Source: Luteimonas aquatica
GTDB lineage: Bacteria > Pseudomonadota > Gammaproteobacteria > Xanthomonadales > Xanthomonadaceae
Length of the DNA stretch: 64,000 nt
Reading direction: 5' to 3'
Assembly: GCF_022662575.1 (NCBI RefSeq)
Contig: NZ_JALBFU010000003.1
Coordinates: 186,879-250,878, forward strand
The notes beneath the pieces are model-generated. The model saw only the letters and a program-made list of their open reading frames with translations, searched no databases and was not told the DNA's origin. The position numbers were made by a program, and so were the translations under genes. Each line of letters begins with the position of its first letter. Position 1 is the first letter of the stretch. Positions 16,973-26,345 of the stretch are shown here, in pieces.

Positions 16973-17983
16973 ATGGCCGCTCTTTCGCGTCTTGCGCTCG
17001 CCGCGCTGCTCGCCCTGTCCTGCGGCGCCAACGCCGCCGACACCACGCCACGCTATGGCCCGCAGCTGGAAGGCTTCGACTATCCCTACCAGGTGAAGCG
17101 CTACGCCTTCCAGTCGCAGCGCCAGCCGCTGTCGATGGCCTACCTGGACGTCGCACCGCGCGAACCCAACGGGCGCGTGGTGGTGCTGCTGCACGGCAAG
17201 AACTTCTGCGCCGCCACCTGGGAGGCGAACATCCAGGCGCTCGCCGGCGCCGGCTACCGCGTGATCGCGCCCGACCAGGTCGGCTTCTGCAAGTCGAGCA
17301 AGCCCGAGCGCTACCAGTTCTCGCTGGCGCAGCTGGCGCAGAACACGCATGCGCTGCTGGCCTCGCTGGGCATCGAGCGCGCGGCCGTGCTCGGCCATTC
17401 CATGGGCGGCATGCTGGCGATCCGCTATGCCCTGCTCTATCCGCAGGCGGTGGAGCAGCTGCTGCTGGTCAACCCGATCGGCCTGGAAGACTGGAAGACG
17501 CTCGGCGTGCCCTGGCGCGACGTCGACGCCTGGTACGCGCGCGAGCTGAAGACCGATGCCGACAGCATCCGGGCCTATCAGCGCGACACCTACTACGGCG
17601 GCCGCTGGAAAACGGACTACGACCGCTGGGTGCGCATGCTCGCCGGCCTCTACGCCGGTCCCGGCCGCGAACGCGTGGCCTGGAACCAGGCGCTGACCTC
17701 GGACATGGTCTTCAACCAACCGGTCGTCTACGAACTGCCCAAGCTGGCGGTGCCGACCACGCTGTTCATCGGACAGCGCGACCGCACCGCGATCGGCAAG
17801 GATCTGGCGCCGCCGGAACTGCGCGCCAGCCTCGGCGACTATCCGGCGCTGGGCAAGCGCGCCGCCGCGGCGATTCCCGGCGCGCGGCTGGTCGAATTCG
17901 ACGATCTCGGCCATTCGCCGCAGGTCGAGGCGCCCGCGCGCTTCGACGCGGCCTTGCTGGAACGCCTGCGCGGGACACCCTAG
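16973..17983 (+). CDS. Secreted alpha/beta hydrolase
   Basis: A 336-residue hydrolase with a signal peptide (cleavage probably after A-N-A, residue ~21). The oxyanion segment V-V-L-L-H-G-K-N-F-C-A-A-T-W and the nucleophile elbow L-G-H-S-M-G-G-M-L identify the fold. The acid is probably in F-I-G-Q-R-D-R-T and the histidine in D-L-G-H-S-P-Q-V-E. It likely acts in the periplasm on an ester, epoxide or haloalkane; the substrate is unknown. The cap insert is rich in Tyr and Trp (W-K-T-D-Y-D-R-W). Confidence 0.88.
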   Translation: MAALSRLALAALLALSCGANAADTTPRYGPQLEGFDYPYQVKRYAFQSQRQPLSMAYLDVAPREPNGRVVVLLHGKNFCAATWEANIQALAGAGYRVIAPDQVGFCKSSKPERYQFSLAQLAQNTHALLASLGIERAAVLGHSMGGMLAIRYALLYPQAVEQLLLVNPIGLEDWKTLGVPWRDVDAWYARELKTDADSIRAYQRDTYYGGRWKTDYDRWVRMLAGLYAGPGRERVAWNQALTSDMVFNQPVVYELPKLAVPTTLFIGQRDRTAIGKDLAPPELRASLGDYPALGKRAAAAIPGARLVEFDDLGHSPQVEAPARFDAALLERLRGTP

Positions 17984-18060
17984 CCGCGCGGCGGCGCCCG
18001 CATTCCGCGTTCACGGGACACCGGCGTACTATTCCGGCGAGCCAGCCGGAGCATGTCGCC

Positions 18061-20922
18061 ATGACCGCCAGCCTCAATCGCCGCGCATTCCTCAAATGCA
18101 GCGTCATCGCCGGCATCGCGGTCTATGTCGCCGAGCCGGGCAGTGCCGCGCTGGCGGCCCTGTTCGAGCGCGAACGGCAGCGCCCGCTGCCCTGGGACGC
18201 GCGCAGCGGCAGGATCCGCTATCGCAACGACGCCACCGCCAAGGTCACCGGCGAAAAGGTGTTCGCCTTCGACATGCGCGCCCGCGACCTGCCGGGTTGG
18301 CCCGAGCGGCAGGCGCACGCCATGCTGCTGCGCGTCACCCGGGCCGACCGCGCGTATGCCGGCTTCGATCTCGCCGCGCTCGGCGCCGAGCTGCGGCCCG
18401 ACCGCGTGGTCACCGCCGCCGACCTGCAGCGCGACGGCGTCGCCTTTCCGCCCTTCTACGGCGCCGACCTGCTGCTGCCCGAGGGCGCCACGCCGGCCTA
18501 TCTCGGCCAGGCCGTGGCCATCCTGATCTGGCACGACTTCGCGCGCTTTCGCGCCGCCAAGACGCGGCTGAAATTCCGCGACGACGTCATCCGCTGGGGC
18601 GCGGCCGGCGGCGCGCCCGAGCGGCCGCCCTGGGGCAGCTTCCGCTACGTGCGCGTGGGCGGCGCCACGCCGTTCGACGACGACGTCTATTCCAGCCTGA
18701 AAGACACCCCGCTGTTTCCCGCAGGCTACCGCAAGCAGGTGCCGCAGTGGCCGCAGGCGAACGCGACCGGCGCGCTGGACGCGCAGGGCATGGCGCATGC
18801 GGAGGCGATCGCCGCCGCGCTCGAGCGCAGCCGCGAAAGCGGCAGCGGCGGCGGCAAGCTGGTGCTCGAACGCGATTACTTCTCGCAGTCCATCGACACC
18901 GCCGCGCTCGAACCCGACAACGGCAATGGCTGGTACGACGCCGCCGAGGCGACGCTGCATCTGGTCGTAGCCTCGCAATCGCCGCAGGAAATCGCCGGCG
19001 ACGGCGCCCGGCTGCTGGCCGCCAGCACGCTGGGGGTGAAGCGGCTGGTGCTGCATCCCTGCTACACCGTCGGCTACGGCTCCAAGGACCACGCGCCCTT
19101 CCCCTACTACGCGCTGGCCGCCAGCCTGTACGGGGACGGCCTGCCGGTGCGGCTGGCCAACGACCGCTACGAGCAGTTCCAGTCCTCGCTCAAGCGCCAC
19201 AGCTTCCGCATGACATACCGGATCGCGGTGGATCGCGACAGCGGCAAGTTCGAGATCTTCCAGGGCGAGCTGCTCGGCGACGGCGGCGGCCGCTGCAACT
19301 TCTCGCCGTCGGTGTGCCTGGTCGCGGCGACCGCGGCGCAGTCGATCTACTACTTCCCGCGCAGCGACATCGCCAGCACCGTGACCGCCTCGCGCGCGCT
19401 CGACGCCGGCTCCGCGCGCGGCTACGGCACGCTGCAGAGCATGGGCGCGACCGAGATGCTGATCGACGAGGTCGCCGCGGAGCTGGGGCTGGACGCGATC
19501 GAGTTGCGGCAGCGCAACGTGTTGCGCAGCGGCATGAAGAACACCCAAGGCGCCATCCCGGGCGGCGCGCAGCGCGCCGAGGAGATCCTCGCCGAGGCGC
19601 GCGCGCATCCGCTCTGGCGCGAACGCGCGCGGCGCAAGCGCGAGTACGAGGCCACCCATCCGAGCAAGCGCTACGGCGTCGGCTTCGGCTGCGTGCAGAA
19701 GGACTTCGGCACCGGCGCGGAGGCCGCGTTCGCCGAGGTCTCGCTTTCGCCGCAGGGGCGCATCGTGCTGCGGCAGACCGCGGTCGAGATCGGCACGGGC
19801 ATGGCCACCAGCCAGGCGGCCCTGTGCGTGCAATGGCTGGGACGGCCGGCCGACGAGGTGCGCACCGCGCAGATCGACTGGCCCGAGCTGCCGATGGTCG
19901 CCACCGGCGATCCCTGGCTGATGCAGCAGGCCGAGCAGGACCGCCAGCAGGGCGACCCGCGCTGGACGCCGAACCTGGCCATTCCCACCAGCGCCAGCAA
20001 TTCCGCCTATTTCTTCGGCCACGCCACGCGCGAGGCGGCGCGGCTGCTGTTCACCGAAGGCTTGTGGCCGGCGGCGCTGGCGTTGTGGGGACAGGGCTTC
20101 GGCGGCGGCCAGCTGTCGCCGCTGGCGGTGCGGCGCGAGGACGCGCGCTGGGTGGAAGGCAGGCTGACCGCCGGCGGACTGGCGCCATTGACGCTGGAGC
20201 AGCTGGCCGAGAAAGCCTATGCGCTGCGTCTTGCGACCGGCGCGGTCGTGCACAGCTTCAACCGCTGGCAGTGGGCCGAGGCCGATTTTCCGCTGCGCGC
20301 GGGCAGCGAGCGCCTGCCGCTCGACGGCATCGCGCTGCGCTGGGGCGACGGCGGCGATGCCGGCGCGGGCGCGGCCACCGCCAACGGCTATCGCATGATC
20401 GCGCGCAGCCGCGCCTACTATCCGCCGACCCAGCGCAACAACGCCGGCGTGGTCTACTACAGCGCCATCGGCACGCTGGCCGAGGTGGCGGTGGATACCG
20501 CCACCGGCGAGGTCGCGCTGCTCGACCACCATTCGCTGCTGGAATGCGGCAACCAGATCGTGCCGGAACTGGTCTCCGGACAGCTGCAGGGCGGCCTGGC
20601 CATGGGCATCGGGCATGCGCTGCACGAATACCTGCCGCTGTACGAGGACGGCCCGGGCGACGGCACCTGGAACTTCAATCGCTACACGCTGCCGCGCGCG
20701 CGCGATGTCGCGGTCTGGACGCAAAGCGCGCAAGTGCTGCCGGCGCTGTCGCAGACCGATCCGCCCAAGGGCATGGCCGAGGTGGTGATGATCGCAGTGG
20801 TGCCCGCGATCGCCAACGCCGTCGCCCACGCCACCGGCCTGCGCCTGCGCGAGCTGCCGCTGACGCCCGACAAGGTCCTCGCCGCGCTGCAGCAGGCGGC
20901 GGGCAAGGAGCAGGCGGCATGA
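18061..20922 (+). CDS. Tat-exported molybdopterin large subunit, xanthine dehydrogenase/aldehyde oxidase family
   Basis: A 953-residue catalytic subunit. The N-terminal N-R-R-A-F-L-K plus a hydrophobic stretch is a twin-arginine signal. The body has the two ab-hammerhead/molybdopterin-binding domains of the family: F-D-M-R-A-R-D near the start, V-E-I-G-T-G-M-A-T-S-Q, and near the C-terminus D-P-P-K-G-M-A-E-V-V-M-I-A-V-V-P-A-I-A-N-A, where the Glu of G-M-A-E aligns with the catalytic base. With the next two genes it makes a periplasmic hydroxylase or dehydrogenase that passes electrons to a cytochrome c. Aldehyde or N-heterocycle oxidation is typical; the substrate is inferred only by family. 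No cofactor maturation gene is adjacent. Confidence 0.9.
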   Translation: MTASLNRRAFLKCSVIAGIAVYVAEPGSAALAALFERERQRPLPWDARSGRIRYRNDATAKVTGEKVFAFDMRARDLPGWPERQAHAMLLRVTRADRAYAGFDLAALGAELRPDRVVTAADLQRDGVAFPPFYGADLLLPEGATPAYLGQAVAILIWHDFARFRAAKTRLKFRDDVIRWGAAGGAPERPPWGSFRYVRVGGATPFDDDVYSSLKDTPLFPAGYRKQVPQWPQANATGALDAQGMAHAEAIAAALERSRESGSGGGKLVLERDYFSQSIDTAALEPDNGNGWYDAAEATLHLVVASQSPQEIAGDGARLLAASTLGVKRLVLHPCYTVGYGSKDHAPFPYYALAASLYGDGLPVRLANDRYEQFQSSLKRHSFRMTYRIAVDRDSGKFEIFQGELLGDGGGRCNFSPSVCLVAATAAQSIYYFPRSDIASTVTASRALDAGSARGYGTLQSMGATEMLIDEVAAELGLDAIELRQRNVLRSGMKNTQGAIPGGAQRAEEILAEARAHPLWRERARRKREYEATHPSKRYGVGFGCVQKDFGTGAEAAFAEVSLSPQGRIVLRQTAVEIGTGMATSQAALCVQWLGRPADEVRTAQIDWPELPMVATGDPWLMQQAEQDRQQGDPRWTPNLAIPTSASNSAYFFGHATREAARLLFTEGLWPAALALWGQGFGGGQLSPLAVRREDARWVEGRLTAGGLAPLTLEQLAEKAYALRLATGAVVHSFNRWQWAEADFPLRAGSERLPLDGIALRWGDGGDAGAGAATANGYRMIARSRAYYPPTQRNNAGVVYYSAIGTLAEVAVDTATGEVALLDHHSLLECGNQIVPELVSGQLQGGLAMGIGHALHEYLPLYEDGPGDGTWNFNRYTLPRARDVAVWTQSAQVLPALSQTDPPKGMAEVVMIAVVPAIANAVAHATGLRLRELPLTPDKVLAALQQAAGKEQAA

Positions 20923-21467
20923 GCGCGTCCCGCCCGCTCACCTTGCGCATCAACGGCCGCGACTACGGGCCGCTCGAGGTGCCCGAGGAGATGATGCTGA
21001 TCGACGTGCTGCACGAATACCTCGGCCTGACCGGCACGCGCTTCGGCTGCGGCCAGGGCGAGTGCCGCGCCTGCACTGTGATCGTCGACGACGCGCGCGG
21101 CCCGCGCGAAATGCGCAGCTGCATCACCGGCGCGCACTACTTCCAGGGCAAGCCCATCCGCACCGTCGAGGGGCACGCCCGCCGCGACGACGCCGGCGCC
21201 ATCGTCGCGCTCTCGCCGGTGCAGCAGGCCTTCCTCGACCACTTCAGCTTCCAGTGCGGCTACTGCACGCCGGGTTTCGTCAACGCGGCCACGGTCCTGC
21301 TGGAGCGACTCAAGAAGGCGCCGGTGGCGCGTGCCAGGCTCGAGGACACGATCACCGCCGCGCTCGATCCGCACCTGTGCCGTTGCACCGGCTACGTGCG
21401 CTACTACCAGGCGGTCAAGGCCCTGGCGCTGGCGACGCCGGGCCTGGTCGAGGAGGACGCGCCATGA
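20919..21467 (+). CDS. 2Fe-2S subunit of the molybdo-enzyme
   Basis: A 182-residue electron-transfer subunit with two 2Fe-2S centres. The plant-type ferredoxin centre is F-G-C-G-Q-G-E-C-R-A-C plus a downstream Cys in M-R-S-C-I. The second, helical centre is Q-C-G-Y-C-T-P-G-F and L-C-R-C-T-G-Y. It passes electrons from the molybdenum centre towards the cytochrome c encoded next. It has no signal peptide and would travel with the Tat-bearing large subunit. The ATG overlaps the large-subunit stop (ATGA). Confidence 0.95.
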   Translation: MSASRPLTLRINGRDYGPLEVPEEMMLIDVLHEYLGLTGTRFGCGQGECRACTVIVDDARGPREMRSCITGAHYFQGKPIRTVEGHARRDDAGAIVALSPVQQAFLDHFSFQCGYCTPGFVNAATVLLERLKKAPVARARLEDTITAALDPHLCRCTGYVRYYQAVKALALATPGLVEEDAP

Positions 21468-22747
21468 CGCGCCGCGCACGCCCGCGCTGGGGCAGACGAC
21501 TGGCCTGGCTGCTGCTCATCGTGCTGCTGTGGCTGCTGGTGCTGGCGTCGATGCGTTTCTTCGCCGCGCGCGGACCGGTGCAACGGGTGAGCGCGACGCC
21601 GGCGCAGATCGCGCACGGCCGCTACCTGGCCGATGCCGCCGACTGCGCCGCCTGCCATACCGCGCCCGGCGGCGCGCCGTTCGCCGGCGGCCTGCCGCTG
21701 GCCTCGCCCTTCGGCACCATCTACGCCACCAACATCACGCCCGATCCCGAACACGGCATCGGCCGCTACACCGCCGAAGATTTCTATCGTGCCCTGGCCG
21801 AAGGCGAGGCGCGCGACGGCCATCAGCTGTATCCGGCCATGCCCTACGCCTCCTATCGCCAGATCGCGCGCGCCGACAGCGACGCCATCTACGCCTACCT
21901 GATGCAACAGCCACCGGTGGCGCGGCCCAACAGCGACAACGACCTCGCCTTCCCCTTCAACATCCGTCCCGGCATCCATGCCTGGAACCTGCTGTTCGCC
22001 AACCGCCAAGCGCCCGCCACCTCACAGGGCGCTTCGTCGGCATGGCAGCGCGGACGCTATCTGAGCGAGGCGCTCGGGCACTGCGGCGAATGCCACAGCC
22101 CGCGCGGCTGGCTGGGACAAGTGGACGTCGCGCGCCCGCTGGCCGGCAACGACAAGCTCGGCCGCTTCGCCAGCCCGGACATCACGCCGCAGGGCCTGGC
22201 CTCCCGGGGCTGGGACTCGGCGCAACTGCGCGCTTACCTGCGCACCGGCGTCGCCGATCACGCGGTGGCCTCGGACGAGATGCTGCGCGTGGTCACGCTC
22301 TCCACCAGCCGGTTGAACGAGGCGGACCTGGCGGCGATGACGACCTACCTGCTCGGCGATCACCCGCCTGCGCCGCTCGCCCCGCCCTCTCCGGCCGCGA
22401 CGCCGGCCGCGCTGGAACCCGGGCGCAGGCACTACCTGAACCTGTGCGCGGGCTGCCACGGCGGCGACGGCCAGGGCGTGCCGCACGTCGCACCGGCGAT
22501 GCGCGGCAACAGCGGCCTGCGCGATCGCGACCCGCACAACCTGGTCGTCGCCATCCTCGATGGCCTGCCCGCGCATCGCTTCGTCGGCCTGCAGCGGATG
22601 CAGGACATGCCCGGCTTCTCCGCGGAACTGGACGATGCCGACATCGCCGTGCTCGCGAGCTGGCTGCGCCAGCGCTACGGCGGACAAGCGGCGGTCGAGG
22701 AAGCGGCGGTCGCGCGCCTGCGCCAGGACAACGACGGACAACGCTAG
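21464..22747 (+). CDS. Membrane-anchored triheme cytochrome c
   Basis: A 427-residue protein with an N-terminal membrane helix (residues ~12-31) and three C-x-x-C-H haem sites: C61-A-A-C-H65, C207-G-E-C-H211 and C328-A-G-C-H332. The domain order matches the cytochrome subunits of membrane-bound aldehyde, alcohol and isoquinoline dehydrogenases. It should carry electrons from the molybdo-enzyme to the quinone pool or a terminal oxidase. It overlaps the 2Fe-2S subunit gene by 4 nt, completing a three-gene operon. Confidence 0.93.
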   Translation: MTRRARPRWGRRLAWLLLIVLLWLLVLASMRFFAARGPVQRVSATPAQIAHGRYLADAADCAACHTAPGGAPFAGGLPLASPFGTIYATNITPDPEHGIGRYTAEDFYRALAEGEARDGHQLYPAMPYASYRQIARADSDAIYAYLMQQPPVARPNSDNDLAFPFNIRPGIHAWNLLFANRQAPATSQGASSAWQRGRYLSEALGHCGECHSPRGWLGQVDVARPLAGNDKLGRFASPDITPQGLASRGWDSAQLRAYLRTGVADHAVASDEMLRVVTLSTSRLNEADLAAMTTYLLGDHPPAPLAPPSPAATPAALEPGRRHYLNLCAGCHGGDGQGVPHVAPAMRGNSGLRDRDPHNLVVAILDGLPAHRFVGLQRMQDMPGFSAELDDADIAVLASWLRQRYGGQAAVEEAAVARLRQDNDGQR

Positions 22748-22901
22748 GGACAGCCGCGAGGACACACCGCCTCGCGTCGCGCAAACCGCGACAGCCATCG
22801 CCGTCCGCGAATGACGGACGGCGCATCCACGCCGTTTCGTCACGCCGGCATCACGCATTCGAGCCGCGGCGCCGGCCATGTCCGCATTCATCGTGAAGTA
22901 T

Positions 22902-22966
22902 CGTTGTCATCGCGAATTTGAGCGGACTATCGCAATTCTCGTGCAGATGATCTGACAACGTTGTCA
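22902..22966 (+). promoter_or_regulatory. Palindromic operator and half-site upstream of the chitinase gene
   Basis: TGACAACGTTGTCA at 22953-22966 is a perfect 14-bp palindrome with a central CG, the form of LacI-family operators. A matching half-site CGTTGTCA occurs at 22902-22909, 57 bp upstream. Both are in the 332-bp gap (22748-23079) before the chitinase. From memory, the NagR box of GlcNAc-using gammaproteobacteria is very similar, which would fit chitin control. The rest of the gap holds no gene that I can see. Confidence 0.65.
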
Positions 22967-23079
22967 CGCGCGAGCGTGCATGCCGCCGCGCACTTCGCGG
23001 GGATGCATTCGCCACCGACGAAGCCATCGCTCCCCGATCGACACCCACGCGTTCGTGAACTTGCACGGGAGGAAAGCTC

Positions 23080-25140
23080 ATGAAGTACGCATTTCGCCGC
23101 ACGTCGCTGTTGTCCAGGATCGGCATCCTCGGCCTGCTCGCCGCCATCCCCATCGCGCAGGCGCAGGCCGCGTCCTGCAGCGGCGTGCCGGCCTGGAACG
23201 CCTCGACCGTCTACAACCCGGGCGACCGGCTGGTCTACGAGAACCGCCTGTACGAGGCCAAGGTCCAGATCTGGAACGCCGCGCCGACCTATTGCACGAC
23301 CTGCGGCTGGTACCTGGACCTCGGCGCCTGCGGCACGGGCGGCAACCAGCCGCCGACCGTCTCGCTGACCGCGCCGGCCAACGGCTCCACGCATGCCTCC
23401 GGCAGCAACATCGCCGTCAGCGCCAATGCCGCCGACAGCGACGGCAGCATCAGCCGCGTGGAATTCTTCCGCGACGGCGTTTCGCTCGGCGTCGACACCA
23501 GCGCGCCCTACGCCGTCACCTGGAACAACGCCGCCGCCGGCGGCCACAGCTTGACCGCCGTGGCTACCGACAACCAGGGCGCGACCGCGACCTCGGCCGC
23601 GGTGAGCATCACCGTCAACGCGCCGTCCAACGACACCACCGCGCCCGGCGTGCCCGCGGGCCTGGCCTCGCCCTCGCAGACCACCAGCAGCATCAGCCTG
23701 AGCTGGAGCGCTTCCGCCGACAACGCCGGCGGCAGCGGCATGGCCGGCTACGACGTGTACCGCAACGGCAGCCTGGTCGGCTCGCCCGGCTCCACCAGCT
23801 ACACGGACTCGGGACTGGCCGCGAGCACCAGCTACAGCTACCGCGTGCGTGCGCGCGACAACGCCGGCAACGCCTCCGCGCAGAGCGCGCAGATCAGCGC
23901 CAGCACGAAGAGCGGCGGCGGTGGCGGCGGCAAGCGCGTGATCGGCTACTTCACCCAGTGGGGCATCTACGGCCGCAACTACCGGGTGAAGAACATCGAC
24001 ACGAGCGGCTCTGCGGCGAAGCTCACGCACATCAACTACGCCTTCGGCAACGTGCGCAACAACCGCTGCGAGGTCGGCGTGACGCAACCCTCCGATCCCA
24101 ATACCGGCGCCGGCGGCGACGCTTTCGCCGACTACAGCAAGGCCTTCCAGGCCGGCGAAAGCGTCAGCGGCGCGGCCGACACCTGGGACCAGCCGCTGCG
24201 CGGCAACTGGAACCAGCTCAAGCAGCTCAAGGCCAAGTACCCGGGCCTGAAGGTGCTGATCTCGCTGGGCGGCTGGACCTGGTCGCGCGGCTTCTCCAGC
24301 GCGGCGCGCCCGGAGAACCGCCAGGCCTTCGTGGCCTCCTGTGTCGACGCCTACATCCGCGGCAACCTGCCCGTCACCGACGGCGCCGGCGGCACGGGCG
24401 CGGCGGCCGGCGTGTTCGACGGCATCGACATCGACTGGGAGTATCCGGCCGCCTGCGGCCTGAGCTGCGGCACGCCCGAGGACAACACCAACTACACCGC
24501 CCTGCTCGCCGAGTTCCGCCGCCAGCTCGACGCGGTACGGCCCGGCCTGCTGCTCACCGTGGCGGTCGGCGCCGGCATCGACAAGATCCGCGTCACCGAT
24601 CCGGCGGCGTACCAGACCTCGCTCGACTACATCAACGTGATGACCTACGACTTCCACGGCGCCTGGGATCCGCAGACCAACCACCATTCGGCGCTGTTCG
24701 ATTCGCCGAGCGACCCCTCCACCGGCGACCAGCGCCAGTACAACTCCAACGATGCCATCGAGGCCTTCATCGCGCGCGGCGTGCCGGCGGCCAAGCTCAA
24801 CCTCGGCATCGGCTACTACGGACGGGGCTGGGCCAACGTCAGCAGCGCCAACAACGGCCTGTACCAGAACGGCAGCGCGGCGCCGGGCACCTACGAGGCG
24901 GGCATCGAGGACTACAAGGTGCTCAAGAACGTGGCCGGCACGATCTACACCGATGCCAATGCGCGGGCCACCTGGAAGTACAACGGCAGCACCTTCTGGA
25001 GCTACGACACGCCGGAGATGATCGCCGAGAAGATGGCCTACGTGAAGGCGCAGGGCCTGGGCGGCGCCTTCGTCTGGGAGTTCAGCGGCGACGACGCCCA
25101 GGGCAGCCTGACCTCGGCGGTGAGCAACGGCCTGAAGTAG
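23080..25140 (+). CDS. Secreted modular chitinase, GH18
   Basis: A 686-residue extracellular enzyme. In order: a signal peptide (~1-30), a CBM5/12-type chitin-binding module (residues ~31-85, W-N-A-S-T-V-Y-N-P-G-D-R-L-V-Y), an Ig-like domain (~90-185) and a fibronectin type III domain (~190-280). A Gly linker then leads to the GH18 catalytic domain (~285-685). The catalytic D-G-I-D-I-D-W-E motif spans residues 447-454 with E454 as acid; M-T-Y-D-F-H-G and the terminal F-V-W-E-F-S-G-D-D also fit. It hydrolyses chitin by substrate-assisted catalysis. GGAGGAAA precedes the ATG. A hairpin terminator follows. Confidence 0.97.
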   Translation: MKYAFRRTSLLSRIGILGLLAAIPIAQAQAASCSGVPAWNASTVYNPGDRLVYENRLYEAKVQIWNAAPTYCTTCGWYLDLGACGTGGNQPPTVSLTAPANGSTHASGSNIAVSANAADSDGSISRVEFFRDGVSLGVDTSAPYAVTWNNAAAGGHSLTAVATDNQGATATSAAVSITVNAPSNDTTAPGVPAGLASPSQTTSSISLSWSASADNAGGSGMAGYDVYRNGSLVGSPGSTSYTDSGLAASTSYSYRVRARDNAGNASAQSAQISASTKSGGGGGGKRVIGYFTQWGIYGRNYRVKNIDTSGSAAKLTHINYAFGNVRNNRCEVGVTQPSDPNTGAGGDAFADYSKAFQAGESVSGAADTWDQPLRGNWNQLKQLKAKYPGLKVLISLGGWTWSRGFSSAARPENRQAFVASCVDAYIRGNLPVTDGAGGTGAAAGVFDGIDIDWEYPAACGLSCGTPEDNTNYTALLAEFRRQLDAVRPGLLLTVAVGAGIDKIRVTDPAAYQTSLDYINVMTYDFHGAWDPQTNHHSALFDSPSDPSTGDQRQYNSNDAIEAFIARGVPAAKLNLGIGYYGRGWANVSSANNGLYQNGSAAPGTYEAGIEDYKVLKNVAGTIYTDANARATWKYNGSTFWSYDTPEMIAEKMAYVKAQGLGGAFVWEFSGDDAQGSLTSAVSNGLK

Positions 25141-25168
25141 GCATCGATGCGATCGCTTGCGCACCAGG

Positions 25169-25201
25169 GACGCCGGCCTCGCGCCGGCGTCTTCATTTCA
25201 T
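25169..25201 (+). terminator. Rho-independent terminator after the chitinase gene
   Basis: The arms GACGCCGGC and GCCGGCGTC (25169-25177 and 25183-25191) pair perfectly around a 5-nt loop and are followed by the T-rich TTCATTTCATT. Confidence 0.8.
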
Positions 25202-25230
25202 TCGCCGTCGCCGGCGTTCCTTCGACCGAT

Positions 25231-25252
25231 CATTCCTGCGAAAGCAGGAATG
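25231..25252. repeat. REP-like hairpin
   Basis: CATTCCTGC and GCAGGAATG pair perfectly around a GAAA tetraloop in the gap between the convergent chitinase and hom genes. The hairpin resembles the widespread CATTCCCGCGAAAGCGGGAATG repeat of many proteobacterial genomes (from memory), with one compensated base pair. Confidence 0.7.
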
Positions 25253-25265
25253 ACGGGGCGCGGGG

Positions 25266-26345
25266 TCAGGAAAGAATCCGCAACACATCGTCGATCAGCG
25301 CCGCCGCGGTGACCTCGGCGCCGGCGCCCGGCCCCTGGATCACCAGCGGCTGTTCCCGGTAGCGGTCGCTGCGGATCGCCACGCGGTTGTCGGTGCCGCT
25401 GCCGGCGCACAGCGGATGATCGGCCGGCAATGCCTGCAGGCCGACCTCGGCCCCGTCCGCGTCGAAGCGGCCGACGAAGCGCAGCTTCGCGCCCGCGCGC
25501 CGCGCCTCGAGCAGGCGGCGCTGCAGCGGATCGTCCAGCGCCTGCAGATTCGCGTCCACGCCATCCGCGGCGGCCTGCGCCAGCAAGGCCGGCACCAGCG
25601 AATCCACGCGCACCTCGTGCCCCTCCAGCGCGAAGCCGGCCGCGCGCGCCAGGATCAGCAGCTTGCGGCGCACATCCTCGCCGGACAGGTCCTGGCGCGG
25701 ATCGGGTTCGGTATAGCCGGCATCGCGCGCCTCGCGCACCAGCGCCGAGAACGGGCGATCGCCGTCGTAGCGGTCGAACAGCCAGGCCAGCGAACCCGAC
25801 AGTACGCCTTCCACGGCGTGGATGCGGTCGCCGCCGGCGACCAGTTCGCGGATCGAGCGCAGCAGCGGCAGCCCGGCGCCCACGGTGGCGGCATCGCCGT
25901 AGCGGGCGGCGCCCGCGCGCGCCGCGCGCACGATCGCCTGCGCGCGCAGCAGGTCGGCGCCGTTGCCGAGCTTGTTGGCGGTGACCACGTGCACGCCGTG
26001 CGCGACCCATTCGGCATGGCGGGCGGCGACCGCCTCGCTGGCGGTGGCGTCGACCACCACGTCGCCGCGCAGCAGGTGCGCATCGCGCACGGTCTGCGGA
26101 TCGCGGCCGGCCTCGGCGGCGTCGCCGGCCTGGCGCAGGGCATGGCCGGGATCCCCATTGCATGCGAACGCACCGCGCGAATTGGCCAGCAGCGCCAGCC
26201 GCGGCAAGGCCAGGCCGCGTTCGGCCAGGCGCTGCCAGCGCGAGACGAAGGCCGCGCCGACCGTGCCGGTGCCGATCAGCGTCAGGCTGGGCAGCGGCGC
26301 GGCGGTGGCCGCGCCGGATTCGCTGCGCGCGCCGAGCGTGCTCAT
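25266..26345 (-). CDS. hom: Homoserine dehydrogenase
   Basis: A 359-residue enzyme reducing aspartate semialdehyde to homoserine with NAD(P)H. The Rossmann motif L-I-G-T-G-T-V-G-A-A-F lies near residues 23-33. N-K-L-G-N-G-A-D, A-T-V-G-A-G-L-P-L-L and G-V-L-S-G-S-L-A-W-L with D-P-R-x-D-L-S-G-E-D-V-x-R-K form the substrate and catalytic regions. There is no ACT domain or aspartokinase, so it is a short, stand-alone form like the C-terminal half of ThrA/MetL. It is the last gene of the metX-metB-hom operon; its ATG overlaps the metB stop by 4 nt, and S-box control would extend to it. Confidence 0.93.
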   Translation of the reverse strand: MSTLGARSESGAATAAPLPSLTLIGTGTVGAAFVSRWQRLAERGLALPRLALLANSRGAFACNGDPGHALRQAGDAAEAGRDPQTVRDAHLLRGDVVVDATASEAVAARHAEWVAHGVHVVTANKLGNGADLLRAQAIVRAARAGAARYGDAATVGAGLPLLRSIRELVAGGDRIHAVEGVLSGSLAWLFDRYDGDRPFSALVREARDAGYTEPDPRQDLSGEDVRRKLLILARAAGFALEGHEVRVDSLVPALLAQAAADGVDANLQALDDPLQRRLLEARRAGAKLRFVGRFDADGAEVGLQALPADHPLCAGSGTDNRVAIRSDRYREQPLVIQGPGAGAEVTAAALIDDVLRILS

